Shown: positions 16,631 to 24,862 of the stretch, one piece after another
How positions within the stretch are numbered: position 1 is the first letter of the stretch
How the letters are laid out: each line of letters opens with the position of its first letter
Source: Hymenobacter persicinus
Lineage (GTDB): Bacteria; Bacteroidota; Bacteroidia; Cytophagales; Hymenobacteraceae
Reading direction: 5' to 3'
Length of the DNA stretch: 64,000 bases
Assembly: GCF_004167665.1 (NCBI RefSeq)
Contig: NZ_SEWE01000018.1
Coordinates: 31,472 to 95,471 of the forward strand
Position numbers and translations under genes: made by a program
Notes under the pieces: generated by a model
Seen by the model: only the letters and a program-made list of their open reading frames with translations
Databases searched by the model: none
Told to the model about the DNA's origin: nothing

Positions 16631-16888
16631 ATGAAAATCCGGATCTACCTAGCTGCCTTCGGCCTGCTCCTGCTCGGGGCCTCCGCCTGTAATCACGATA
16701 CCGTGACGCAGAGCCCGCGCAAGTACAACGCGGTTTCAACTCAGTCGTCCCGCCGCGCCAACGACAAGTCCCATTTCCGCAAAAACCGCGGCGACGGTCT
16801 GGGCATCGACCTCAATGCCCGTAACCCCTACAAAACCGGCACCACCAACGCGCCGCGCAAATACAAGTACAACAACAATCCGCGCTAA
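16631..16888 (+). CDS. Small basic lipoprotein, 85 residues
   Basis: A lipoprotein signal 'LLLLGASAC' puts the lipidated Cys at residue 20. The rest is very basic and rich in Asn, Arg, Lys and Tyr ('SPRKYNAVSTQSSRRAND', 'APRKYKYNNNPR'). It contains the repeated motif PRKY (once soon after Cys20 and once near the end), which hints at an internal duplication. The mature part is too short and polar to be a folded enzyme and may coat or bridge an anionic surface such as peptidoglycan or LPS (inference). It is a single gene with a terminator at 16929. No family is recognised. Confidence 0.75.
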   Translation: MKIRIYLAAFGLLLLGASACNHDTVTQSPRKYNAVSTQSSRRANDKSHFRKNRGDGLGIDLNARNPYKTGTTNAPRKYKYNNNPR

Positions 16889-16928
16889 CCTTTCCGGCCC
16901 GACTTTTTCCACCGTTCAGTTCAATACC

Positions 16929-16962
16929 AAACCGCCCCGACCTGCACAGGCTGGGGCGGTTT
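16929..16962. terminator. Bidirectional terminator between the lipoprotein gene and paaN
   Basis: The stem AAACCGCCCC / GGGGCGGTTT encloses a 14-base loop. It lies 41 bases after the lipoprotein stop and 49 bases after the paaN stop on the other strand. Confidence 0.85.
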
Positions 16963-17010
16963 GTCGTTTATGAAGAGGGCCAATCATAATGACATTAGCC
17001 CCTTGTCCTC

Positions 17011-18675
17011 CTACGCCGGCTCGCGGAAGCCCACCCAGGTGAAGCGCTTGATGACGAATTCGGGGTTAGTGAAGCTGGCGTTGCCGGCGGGGTTGCCGCC
17101 CGTGACGTGGAAGTCGGAAAAGCCGGCGTTCTGGTTCACGTAGATGTTGCCGGTCAGGTTGAAGCTTACCGGCGTGCCGGCCAGGCTCATTTCGTCCATG
17201 ATCTGCTCCTTGACCCGGGCGTCGGTGGTGTAGGCCCCGCAGCTGATGGCCCCGTACTCCCGGGCCAGGTGAGCCGCCAGATGAATACTTTCGGCCGTGT
17301 CCCGGGTTTTGATGATGAGCATCACGGGGCCGAACAGCTCCTGGCTGAACTGCTCGATGCGGGCAGCGTCGATTTCGTGGATGGTGGGGGAGCAGGTGCG
17401 GGCCTGCTCGTAGTGCGGGTGGGCCACCGGGCCGTGGGCCAGCACCGTGCGGCCGCCCTCGAAGGCCAGCTGCTGCACCCGCTCGTGGGTGGCCGCACTT
17501 TGTAGGGCGCCCACAATATGCGGCCCCACCTTGGGGTTGGCCACCAGTCCGCTGACGGCGTCGGCCAGGGTCTGCACTACCTGGTCGTAGGGTACGAGCT
17601 CGGCGCCTACCCGCACGCCGGCGGCGGGCACGAAGAAGTTTTGCGGGGCCGTGCACATCTGCCCCGAGTACAGGCTGACCGAAAATGCCAGGTTCTGGGC
17701 CACCTTCGCCAGGTCGTCGCAGGAGTCGAGGATGATGCTGTTGACGCCGGTTTTCTCGGTGAAAACGGTTTTGCCCCGCAGGCTCTCGATGTACTCGCCG
17801 AACTGGCTACCGCCGGTGTAGTCGATGAGCTTGACGGCCGGCGCCTCGGCCAATTCCCGGGCAATAAGCCGGTCGTCGGCATCCACGGCCAGCTGGCAGA
17901 TGGTGGGACTCAGGCCGTAGGCGGACAGTACTTTCTGCACTTCCGCTACTACGAGGGCAATGGGCAGCACGGCTTTGGGGTGGGGCTTAATGATGACCGG
18001 GTTGCCCGTTACGAGGCTGGCAAACATGCCCGGCACGGTGTTCCAGGTCGGGAACGTGGAGCAGCCAATGACCAGCCCTACGCCCTTGGGCACGGCCCGC
18101 CAGGTTTTGCGCATGGTCAGGTTGTACTTGCCCATGGGCTTTTCCCAGGTGGTTTCCTCCGGAAAACGGGTCTGCTCCTCGTAGCCGGCGGCAATGGCTT
18201 CCAGGGCGCGGTCGGCGGCGTGCGGCCCGGAGGCCTGAAACGACATCGTGTACGACTGCCCGGTGGTGTGCATCGTGGCGTAGGCAATTTCGAAAAACCG
18301 GCTGCGCATGCCGTCCAGGGCTTCGGTGAGCAAAGCCGCGCGCTGGGCGGGCTTGAGCCGGCGCCACTCATCGAAGCCGGCCTGGGCCCGGGCCACGAGC
18401 GTGGCGGGGCTGAAAAACGGGTACTTCACGCCCAGCGGTTGCTGCTCGTACGGCGACTCCTCCTGTCCTACCCACTGCTCAGGGGCCGGCTGGAGCAGTT
18501 CGGTGAAGTGCTGGCCGCGCAGACTTTCAAAGGCCTCGCGGCCCAGCCGGTCGGCGTCGGCCCCGTATATTTCGGGGGAGGGGTTTTCGGGAAAAGCGGC
18601 GTAGAACGTGCGCCCGTGCAGGGCTTTGATGGCCGTATCGAGGGTGGCTTGGTGGCGTTGGATGGTTTCGAGCAT
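17011..18675 (-). CDS. paaN: PaaN-type aldehyde dehydrogenase (phenylacetate degradation)
   Basis: The 554-residue product has an aldehyde dehydrogenase fold with the special features of the PaaN group (the short type without a MaoC hydratase domain). Among these are the long N-terminal lead 'GRTFYAAFPENPSPEIYG', 'WEKPMGKYNLTMRKTWRAVPKGVGLVIGCSTFPTWN' in pieces, and 'GNPVIIKPHPKAV' for cofactor binding. The catalytic Glu is in 'VFTEKTGVNS' (about residue 307) and the nucleophile Cys in 'LYSGQMCTAPQNFF' (about 341). PaaN oxidises the ring-opening aldehyde of phenylacetyl-CoA catabolism. The start at 18675 (MLETIQRHQ) is chosen over a longer Pro-rich extension. No other paa gene (paaABCDE, paaG, paaZ) is in the window, so either they lie elsewhere or this enzyme has another aldehyde substrate. 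Confidence 0.88.
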   Translation of the reverse strand: MLETIQRHQATLDTAIKALHGRTFYAAFPENPSPEIYGADADRLGREAFESLRGQHFTELLQPAPEQWVGQEESPYEQQPLGVKYPFFSPATLVARAQAGFDEWRRLKPAQRAALLTEALDGMRSRFFEIAYATMHTTGQSYTMSFQASGPHAADRALEAIAAGYEEQTRFPEETTWEKPMGKYNLTMRKTWRAVPKGVGLVIGCSTFPTWNTVPGMFASLVTGNPVIIKPHPKAVLPIALVVAEVQKVLSAYGLSPTICQLAVDADDRLIARELAEAPAVKLIDYTGGSQFGEYIESLRGKTVFTEKTGVNSIILDSCDDLAKVAQNLAFSVSLYSGQMCTAPQNFFVPAAGVRVGAELVPYDQVVQTLADAVSGLVANPKVGPHIVGALQSAATHERVQQLAFEGGRTVLAHGPVAHPHYEQARTCSPTIHEIDAARIEQFSQELFGPVMLIIKTRDTAESIHLAAHLAREYGAISCGAYTTDARVKEQIMDEMSLAGTPVSFNLTGNIYVNQNAGFSDFHVTGGNPAGNASFTNPEFVIKRFTWVGFREPA

Positions 18676-18813
18676 GGGCAGTCGGCAACGGGGCGGAGAG
18701 GTTGGCAGGGCTTTTACGGAAGTTGGTCGAAAAGTGCGGATTGGGGCCGGCAAGTAAGCCCGGCAGCGCTTAAATTTACGTACCTACCCCGTACCCACCC
18801 AATCCGGCCGGCC

Positions 18814-21639
18814 ATGCAGACACTGCTACGTTTTGCTCTTTTTCTCGCCCTGACGCTCGGCGCCGCCCCGGCCTTCGCCCAATCAGCGGCGGCGTCGGCC
18901 CCCGCCACGCTGCCGGGCACGCTGGTGTTCAAGCTCAAGCCCGCGTTTCGCGCCCAAGCCTCGGCCGACCACATTGCCGTGCCGGGCCTGCTGGCAGCGC
19001 TGGAGCGACTGGGCGCGACCCAGCTGCGGCAGAAATTTCCCCGCGCCCTGCCGGCCAGCTCGGAAGTGCCGGGCTCGGTGGAACTGCGCCTGATTTACCA
19101 GGTGGAGCTGGCCCCGGACGCGGCGCTGGCCAAAGCCTGCCGGGCCCTGGCGCAGACCGGTGCCGTGGAGTACGCCGAACCACTCTACTACCGCGCGCCG
19201 CTCTACCAGCCCAACGACCCGCTGGCCGACTCTACCAACGTCAACGGGCAGTTTCACCTGAAGAACATCCGCGCCTACGGGGCCTGGGACGTGACCAAGG
19301 GCGACACGAGCATGGTCATTGCCATTACCGACACGGGCACGCGCTACACCCACGAGGATTTGGTGAATCAGGTGAAGAAAAACTACGCCGACCCCATCGA
19401 CGGCCTCGACAACGACCACGACGGCTACGTGGACAACTTTCGGGGCTGGGACGTGGCCGACAACGACAACGACGCGTCTTACAACATGGCCGTGTTTCAG
19501 CCCATCCACGGCATTCTGGTGTCGGGCGCGGCCGTGGCCCAGGCCGATAACGGCAAGGGCGTGGCCGGCGTGGGCTTCAAGTGCAAGTATCTGCCGCTGA
19601 AAATCTACCCCAACACGCCCACCGGCCGCTTCGCCGGCTACGAGGCCATCGTGTACGCCGCCGACCACGGCTGCCAGGTTATTAACCTGTCTTGGGGCGA
19701 TGCGGCCAACCCTTCCCAGTTTGAGCAGGACGTAATTACCTACGCCGCCGTTAATCGCAACGCCGTGGTGGTGGCCGCCGCCGGCAATACCAATGCCGAG
19801 CTCGACTTCTACCCCGCCAGCTACGACCACGTCGTGTCGGTGGCCGCTCTGGCGCCCACCGACGTGAAGTCGGGACCGGCTACGTACAGCACCCACGTGT
19901 CGGTATCGGCGCCGGGCGAGGCCGTGCTGACCGTCTGGGGCGACACGAACAGTGACTACGTGGCCGTCAATGGCTCCTCCTTCGCCTCTCCGCTGGTGGC
20001 GGGGGCGGCGGCGCTGGTGCGCACCCGGTTTCCGCAACTCACCGCCGACCAAGTCGCGGCCCAACTCCGGCAGACGGCCGACGACATCTACGACCTGCCC
20101 GGCAACGCGGGGCTCCGCGGCAAGCTTGGCACGGGCCGCCTGAACGTGAGCCGGGCCGTGCGCCTGACCGACCGGCGCGAGGCCCGGGTGGTGCAGACCG
20201 TCTTCAGCCCGGCCCGCCCGGTGTACCAGCCCGGCGACACGCTGCGCCTGACGGCGGAAGTGCAAAACCTGCTCCAGCCCATCAGCGGCCTCACGCTCAC
20301 CGTTACCTCCCTTTCGCCCTACCTCATTGTGCGCCAGGGCACGTTCAGCATTGGCAGCCTGGGCACGCTGGCCCGCACGAGCAATCCGACGGCCCCATTC
20401 CGACTGGCGGTGGCCGCCGCGGTGCCGCTGAATACCCGCGCCGTGCTGCGCTACCGCTTCACGGCCGACAACGGCTATCAGACCGACCAGTTCGTTTCCC
20501 TTACCCTGAACCCGGACTACGTGGTGCTCGACGCCAATGACCTGCACCTGACGCTGACCAGCCGGGGTAACCTGGGCTATGACGGCCTGGGCTCGGATCT
20601 GGGTGCTGGCGTAACCTACCGCAACGGCACCGGGCTGCTCTACGAGGGCGGCCTGATGGTAGCCACGAGCCCGACGCGGGTGTCGGACCGGGTGCGCAAC
20701 GACCGGAACGTGCCCGACCAGGATTTCTACGCCCTGACCCAGCTGGCGCTGCGCCGCCACCCCCTGCGCGCCACCCAGGAAGCTGCCGGCGTGCTCCAGG
20801 ATTCATTGCCCACGCTTACCCGCAACCGCACCGTGGGAGTGCGCATCCGGCAGCGGGCCTACGCCTGGTCGGATGCCCCGCACCGGGACTACGTCATTGT
20901 GGAATACCAGCTTAAAAACGTCACGGCCGACACGCTCAAGCCTTTGTACGCGGGGCTATTTATGGACTGGGACGTGGCCCCCGACCCCAACCGCAACGCC
21001 GCGCTCTGGGACTCGACCCGGGCCCTGGGCTACGTGTTTACTCCGGCCGCGCCCACCGTGTACGCGGGCGTGAAGCTGCTGGCCGGCGGCCCGGCGGCCT
21101 GCTACTCCATCGACAACAACGCTTCCGCCGCGGCGGCCGTGTATTTGCGCAACGGCTTCAGCGCGGCCGAAAAGTTTCTGACCCTGAGCAACAAGGCCCG
21201 CCAGAGCAGCGTCGGGGCCACGGCCGGCACCGACGTGTCGCAGGTAGTGGGCGCGGGCCGGGGCCGCCTCGCGCCCGGCGATTCCACGGTCGTGGCCTTT
21301 GCCGTGCTGGGTGCTCCTACCCTGCCTGCCCTGCAGGCCGCCGCTGATGCCGCCCAGAGCCGTTACAACCTGGTGCTGCCAACTCGCCCGGCCGCCAGTA
21401 CTTTGCCCTGGCAGCTGTACCCCAACCCCACCTCGGGCCGGGTGCAGGTGGTCGTGCCGACCGAATTTCGCGGTCAGCAGGTTCGGCTGCTGAATGCGCT
21501 GGGGCAGGTGTTGACCACGCAGCAGCTGAATGGGTTGAGCATCAGCCTCGATGTGAGCGGGCAGCCGGCGGGAATTTACCTCGTGCAGGTGCAGGGACCC
21601 GCGGGGCTGCTCACCCGGCGTTTGGTGGTGCAGCCCTAG
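18814..21639 (+). CDS. Secreted subtilisin-like serine protease (S8) with T9SS signal
   Basis: The 941-residue product has a signal peptide 'MQTLLRFALFLALTLGAAPAFAQ' (start 18814), a propeptide at about 30-130, and an S8 catalytic domain at about 165-430. The triad is visible: Asp173 in 'AITDTGTRYTHEDL', His232 in 'PIHGILVSG' and Ser389 in 'NGSSFASPLVAG', with oxyanion Asn325 in 'AAAGNTN'. The His motif (HGILVSG) and Ser motif (GSSFASPLV) differ from the usual HGTHVAG and GTSMASPHV. A large beta-rich region follows (about 450-840), and the end is a T9SS sorting domain ('QLYPNPTSGRVQVVVP'). It is an extracellular or surface protease. It is divergent from paaN and convergent with umuC, with no terminator seen in the 31-base gap. 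Confidence 0.92.
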   Translation: MQTLLRFALFLALTLGAAPAFAQSAAASAPATLPGTLVFKLKPAFRAQASADHIAVPGLLAALERLGATQLRQKFPRALPASSEVPGSVELRLIYQVELAPDAALAKACRALAQTGAVEYAEPLYYRAPLYQPNDPLADSTNVNGQFHLKNIRAYGAWDVTKGDTSMVIAITDTGTRYTHEDLVNQVKKNYADPIDGLDNDHDGYVDNFRGWDVADNDNDASYNMAVFQPIHGILVSGAAVAQADNGKGVAGVGFKCKYLPLKIYPNTPTGRFAGYEAIVYAADHGCQVINLSWGDAANPSQFEQDVITYAAVNRNAVVVAAAGNTNAELDFYPASYDHVVSVAALAPTDVKSGPATYSTHVSVSAPGEAVLTVWGDTNSDYVAVNGSSFASPLVAGAAALVRTRFPQLTADQVAAQLRQTADDIYDLPGNAGLRGKLGTGRLNVSRAVRLTDRREARVVQTVFSPARPVYQPGDTLRLTAEVQNLLQPISGLTLTVTSLSPYLIVRQGTFSIGSLGTLARTSNPTAPFRLAVAAAVPLNTRAVLRYRFTADNGYQTDQFVSLTLNPDYVVLDANDLHLTLTSRGNLGYDGLGSDLGAGVTYRNGTGLLYEGGLMVATSPTRVSDRVRNDRNVPDQDFYALTQLALRRHPLRATQEAAGVLQDSLPTLTRNRTVGVRIRQRAYAWSDAPHRDYVIVEYQLKNVTADTLKPLYAGLFMDWDVAPDPNRNAALWDSTRALGYVFTPAAPTVYAGVKLLAGGPAACYSIDNNASAAAAVYLRNGFSAAEKFLTLSNKARQSSVGATAGTDVSQVVGAGRGRLAPGDSTVVAFAVLGAPTLPALQAAADAAQSRYNLVLPTRPAASTLPWQLYPNPTSGRVQVVVPTEFRGQQVRLLNALGQVLTTQQLNGLSISLDVSGQPAGIYLVQVQGPAGLLTRRLVVQP

Positions 21640-21670
21640 CCGAAAAGCGCGCGTGTCGGCGGCCCGGAAC

Positions 21671-22975
21671 TCAGCGCACCGTCCAGAGCTGCTGCCAGCT
21701 GGTGGTGTACTGGGCCGACTTAAAAGCGGCGCGGCCGCTCCAACTCGGGGTTTTCTGGCCGGCCACCGCGTAGCGCACGGTCTGGCGGCCAAAGCGCTGG
21801 TTGAGGGCATCGAGGGCAGCCATTAGCTGTCGGCAGCGGGCCAGTTGCTCGGGCGTGGAGCCAAACAGGCGCAGCTGAGGCTGGTCGGCCGGCTCTAGGC
21901 CGCTCAGCAGCACGCCGGCGCGGTAGTAAGCCACGCCGGGTTGCCAGAGCTTTTGCAGCCCCCGCAGTGCCGCCCGGATCAGCTCGGCCGTGTCCTCGGT
22001 GGCCTCGGGCAAGCTCAGCACCGCCGTGTGCGTGCGCGAAGTCGACGTTTCGCCCGGCTGGCGGGTACCCAGCAACACCGTGAGCAAGTGAGCCGCTCCA
22101 CCCTGCCGACGCAGCTTCTCGGCGGCCCGGGCCACAAACGCGGCCAGGGCCTGCTGCAACACGGCCTGCTCCTGCTGCGGCTGCCCGAAAGAGCGGGAAT
22201 GGGTGATGGTGTGCCGGGCCGCGGCGGCCGATACCAGCTGCCCATCCTCGTCCCACTCGGGGTTCTCAAACTCCAGGCAGGGCTGGCCTTGCAACTCCTG
22301 CCAGAGCCGCACACCCACTACCCCGCCCAGGCGGCGGCGCACCCACGATTCGGGCAGCGCGGCCAGGTCGGCTGCCGTCCGCACGTTGCACTCCTGCAGC
22401 TTGGGGGCGTAGCGGCGTCCGATGCCCCACACGTCCCCGATGGGTGTGGCGGCCAGCGCCGCCTGCCGCTGGGCCGGGGTTTCGAGCACCAGCACCCCGC
22501 AGCGGGTCCGACGGGCCAGGCGGTTGGCGAGCTTGGCCAGGGTTTTGGTCGGGGCCACGCCCACGCAGGTCGGGATGCCCACGTACTGCAGCACCGTACT
22601 CCGGATGCGGGTAGCGTAGGCGGTCAGGTCGGGCACGGTGTAGCGCAGGCCGGCCAGGTTCAGAAAGGCTTCATCGATGGAATACACCTCTACTTCGGGC
22701 GTGAACAGCCCCAGGATTTCTACCACCCGCCGCGACATGTCGCCGTAGAGGGCGTAGTTCGAAGACCGCACCCACACCTCGTGCTCCCGCAGAAACGGCC
22801 GCACCTGGTGGTAGGGCGCGCCCATTTTCAGCCCCAGGGCCTTGGCCTCGTCGGAGCGGGAAATCAGGCAGCCGTCGTTGTTCGACAGCACCACGCCGGG
22901 CCGGCCTTCGAGAGCGGGCTGAAAAACCCGCTCGCAGGACACGTAGAAATTGTTGCAGTCGACCAGCGCGTACAT
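21671..22975 (-). CDS. umuC: Y-family DNA polymerase UmuC (Pol V catalytic subunit)
   Basis: The 434-residue product is full length for UmuC. The palm has '[19 protein letters not shown]' with the first catalytic Asp, and '[11 protein letters not shown]' with the Asp-Glu pair. Helix-hairpin-helix-like '[19 protein letters not shown]' follows, then the little finger. The C-terminal tail '[11 protein letters not shown]' resembles the UmuC family ending. It inserts nucleotides across lesions at the cost of errors. It begins 5 bases after umuD on the same strand, an operon, so expression presumably depends on the palindrome upstream of umuD. Confidence 0.95.
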   Translation of the reverse strand: MYALVDCNNFYVSCERVFQPALEGRPGVVLSNNDGCLISRSDEAKALGLKMGAPYHQVRPFLREHEVWVRSSNYALYGDMSRRVVEILGLFTPEVEVYSIDEAFLNLAGLRYTVPDLTAYATRIRSTVLQYVGIPTCVGVAPTKTLAKLANRLARRTRCGVLVLETPAQRQAALAATPIGDVWGIGRRYAPKLQECNVRTAADLAALPESWVRRRLGGVVGVRLWQELQGQPCLEFENPEWDEDGQLVSAAAARHTITHSRSFGQPQQEQAVLQQALAAFVARAAEKLRRQGGAAHLLTVLLGTRQPGETSTSRTHTAVLSLPEATEDTAELIRAALRGLQKLWQPGVAYYRAGVLLSGLEPADQPQLRLFGSTPEQLARCRQLMAALDALNQRFGRQTVRYAVAGQKTPSWSGRAAFKSAQYTTSWQQLWTVR

Positions 22976-22980
22976 GGCCT

Positions 22981-23463
22981 TTATGCCGAAGGGCGGGAAT
23001 GCCGGCCGGGCCAGGCCGCGCCGGGGCGTTTCTTAAACAGCGGGTGAATCACGTGCGTGACTACGCCCCAGATGCGCAGGTCAGAGTCTTCGGTCAGCTC
23101 CAGGGGCGGATACCGGTCGTTGGCCGCCTCCAGCCAGGTGCGGCCCGGCTCCTGCCGCAGCCGCTTCACGGTATGCTCGCCGTCGACCACGGCCACCACC
23201 ACGTGCCCGTCGACGGGGGTAATGGCGCGGTTGACCACGATAAAGTCGTCCGGGTGAATGCCGGCGCCCAGCATCGATTCCCCAGTGACCCGGGCCATAA
23301 AGGTGGAGGCGGGCTGCTTGAAGAGGTACTGGTGCAGGTCCAGCATTTCGTCAGCCTGGCCGTCGGCGGGAGACGGGAAGCCCGCCGGCACCGGGCAGGT
23401 AAACACCGGCAGCCGGGTGAGCTGGGAGGCCTTTACGGGGGGATACAATACGAGTTCAGTCAT
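22981..23463 (-). CDS. umuD: UmuD-type self-cleaving Pol V subunit (S24 peptidase)
   Basis: The 160-residue product is an S24/LexA-type protein without a DNA-binding domain. The cleavage site is '[11 protein letters not shown]' (Ala27-Gly28, compare Cys-Gly in E. coli UmuD). The catalytic Ser63 is in '[11 protein letters not shown]' and Lys100 in '[10 protein letters not shown]'. RecA filaments trigger self-cleavage, giving UmuD' that joins UmuC as an error-prone polymerase. About 20 residues longer than E. coli UmuD at the C-terminus ('[18 protein letters not shown]'), a basic tail of unknown use. The operon is headed by a 12-bp palindrome 32 bases upstream, a likely damage-responsive operator. 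Confidence 0.95.
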   Translation of the reverse strand: MTELVLYPPVKASQLTRLPVFTCPVPAGFPSPADGQADEMLDLHQYLFKQPASTFMARVTGESMLGAGIHPDDFIVVNRAITPVDGHVVVAVVDGEHTVKRLRQEPGRTWLEAANDRYPPLELTEDSDLRIWGVVTHVIHPLFKKRPGAAWPGRHSRPSA

Positions 23464-23494
23464 GAGCAGCCGGAGCGGATAGTAACACGCCGCT

Positions 23495-23523
23495 GCTATT
23501 TACTAATTATTTTAGTAAATAGC
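23495..23523. promoter_or_regulatory. Palindromic operator upstream of umuDC
   Basis: A perfect 12-bp inverted repeat, GCTATTTACTAA-TTATT-TTAGTAAATAGC, lies 32 to 60 bases upstream of the umuD ATG in an AT-rich gap. It has no T run, and its position fits binding by a repressor over the promoter. It does not resemble the E. coli or Bacillus LexA boxes. Confidence 0.7.
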
Positions 23524-23663
23524 CTTCCTTGACCGCTATAATTAATTCGGCGCCTTTGGACGAACCACTTGACGTATTGACTTTTTTCTTCGTTAAATCC
23601 TAGTTCACAGAGACCTTACCCGCCAAAATTCCGGGAATTTTATTACCCAATATTTTTAGCTTT

Positions 23664-23676
23664 CGGATAATATCCG
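23664..23676. promoter_or_regulatory. Short palindrome before the 85-residue protein gene
   Basis: CGGATA-A-TATCCG is a perfect 6-bp inverted repeat with one central base, 12 bases upstream of the ATG at 23688. It may be an operator, or chance in an AT-rich region. Confidence 0.35.
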
Positions 23677-23687
23677 TATTTTTGGAT

Positions 23688-23945
23688 ATGCGCAGAACGA
23701 AAACGACCAAGCTTCCTTTTCCCCTCCCCGTACAGCAGTATGCCCGCTGCGTGGACGCCACCCGGCGCCCCGCTGACCACATCGGCGACTGGCCCGCCCA
23801 GGGTCAGGTCTACCCCATCGAATACCGCCGCAACGCCCGCACCGGCGACTCCCAGATTCACGTGCTGGGTTTCTACGCCGAGCGGCCCTACGGGGCCTTT
23901 GCAACCCGGCGCTTCGAGCCGGTGGTAGAAGTGTGGCTCAACTAG
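23688..23945 (+). CDS. Small hypothetical protein, 85 residues
   Basis: The product is basic at its start ('MRRTKTTKLPFPLPVQQY') and has an Arg-rich middle ('RRPADHIGDWPAQGQVYPIEYRRNARTGDS'). It ends with predicted strands ('QIHVLGFYAERPYG', 'FEPVVEVWLN'), suggesting a small SH3-like or beta-barrel fold. There is no signal peptide. I do not recognise the family. It is divergent from umuDC across a 224-base AT-rich gap and has its own strong terminator at 23984, supporting a real gene. Its placement next to umuDC suggests, weakly, a shared regulatory region. Confidence 0.65.
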   Translation: MRRTKTTKLPFPLPVQQYARCVDATRRPADHIGDWPAQGQVYPIEYRRNARTGDSQIHVLGFYAERPYGAFATRRFEPVVEVWLN

Positions 23946-23983
23946 CCTAGCGCGCGGAGAGTTCTTTCGTCAACCTCTTCAGC

Positions 23984-24026
23984 CCGGCTGCCAGCCGCCC
24001 TCGGGGCGTCGGCAGCCGGTTTTTTT
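23984..24026 (+). terminator. Terminator after the 85-residue protein gene
   Basis: The stem CCGGCTGCC / GGCAGCCGG has an 18-base loop, itself with a small GC pairing, and is followed by seven T. Confidence 0.9.
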
Positions 24027-24054
24027 ATGGCCAGTCCCGGCTTAAGACGACACT

Positions 24055-24744
24055 CTAGCGGCCGTACTGGTAGAAGATTCCCGAATCCATCGGGGTCCAG
24101 AGGCTGGCCTTCTGCCCACTGACTTTCAGGGCGTCGTTGGCCCAGGTGTTGCAGGTGTAAAACAGGTTGTAGGTGCGCCGGGCCTCGTAAAACGTATCGT
24201 TGAGGCCATAGTTGTGGCCTTGGATGTGCTGCACCCGGCCGGCCGCGTCGTAGTCGAAGCTACCCTTGATATAATTGATCAGCCGGGCGTATTCGGCGGC
24301 GGAAAGAAAGATTTTCACGCAGTCCGGACCTTCGTTGGGCTGGTGGTGGTAGGTGGTGTGCATGGCCGAGGTGCCGAGCCAGAACATGGCCTTGAATGCC
24401 GTGCTGGCCTTGAGTTGGGACCAGGTGGGCGTGTCGAGGTAGAAGCCCTTGTCGCCCCAGCCGAAGCCGATGTAGCGCATGGTGGTATCGGCCGCGGGCG
24501 TGTCGGCGTAGGGCACCAGCTCGCTCCAGTCGACCTGGGCCGTGCGCACGGGCAGCACAATGTCGGTATGCACCCCGTTGGAGAGAATGTACGCCTCGAT
24601 GTCGTTGGGCCGGGGCCGGCTGCGGCTACCAACCGGAATACGTGACAGACCAAATGCGGCAGCTCCGTACACGGCCACCGCGCTTACCACTCCTCCTACC
24701 GCGTAGGCGGCTCCTTTGGCTATTTTTCGCAGCATAGTTTGCAT
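24055..24744 (-). CDS. DUF2459 (TIGR02117) family protein
   Basis: The 229-residue product has one N-terminal membrane span or signal anchor ('AVGGVVSAVAVYGAAAFGL'). It then has the DUF2459 domain: 'IEAYILSNGVHTDIVLPV' with a conserved His, 'RYIGFGWGDKGFYLDTPTW', 'FWLGTSAMHTTYH' and 'CNTWANDALKVSG' with a conserved Cys. The conserved Cys and His suggest a NlpC/P60-like papain-type fold, which is inference; no activity is established. The domain faces the periplasm. An in-frame ATG three codons downstream (24735) is an alternative start. It lies 118 bases after the VIT protein gene on the same strand and may be co-transcribed with it. Confidence 0.85.
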   Translation of the reverse strand: MQTMLRKIAKGAAYAVGGVVSAVAVYGAAAFGLSRIPVGSRSRPRPNDIEAYILSNGVHTDIVLPVRTAQVDWSELVPYADTPAADTTMRYIGFGWGDKGFYLDTPTWSQLKASTAFKAMFWLGTSAMHTTYHHQPNEGPDCVKIFLSAAEYARLINYIKGSFDYDAAGRVQHIQGHNYGLNDTFYEARRTYNLFYTCNTWANDALKVSGQKASLWTPMDSGIFYQYGR

Positions 24745-24862
24745 AAATACCGTCGGGCTTTCCGCCCGAAACTAGCCCTCATACGGATTTTGGCAAAGAA
24801 GGCCGGCTTCGCGGCGGCTCAGCGGCCAGCCGGGGCGCAGACCGGACGACCAACTAAGCGGC

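Noticed and set aside
17518..18813. Possible 432-codon N-terminal extension of the subtilase
   Set aside because: The extension runs antisense through paaN. The ATG at 18814 is followed directly by a good signal peptide.
18883..20760. 625-codon open frame on the minus strand within the subtilase gene
   Set aside because: The subtilase has a complete triad and a T9SS tail on the other strand. The antisense frame is His/Val/Gly-rich noise.
23677..23684. TATTTTTG, a full match to the -7 consensus, before the 85-residue gene
   Set aside because: It ends 3 bases before the only usable ATG, so transcription would start inside the gene. Not annotated as its promoter.
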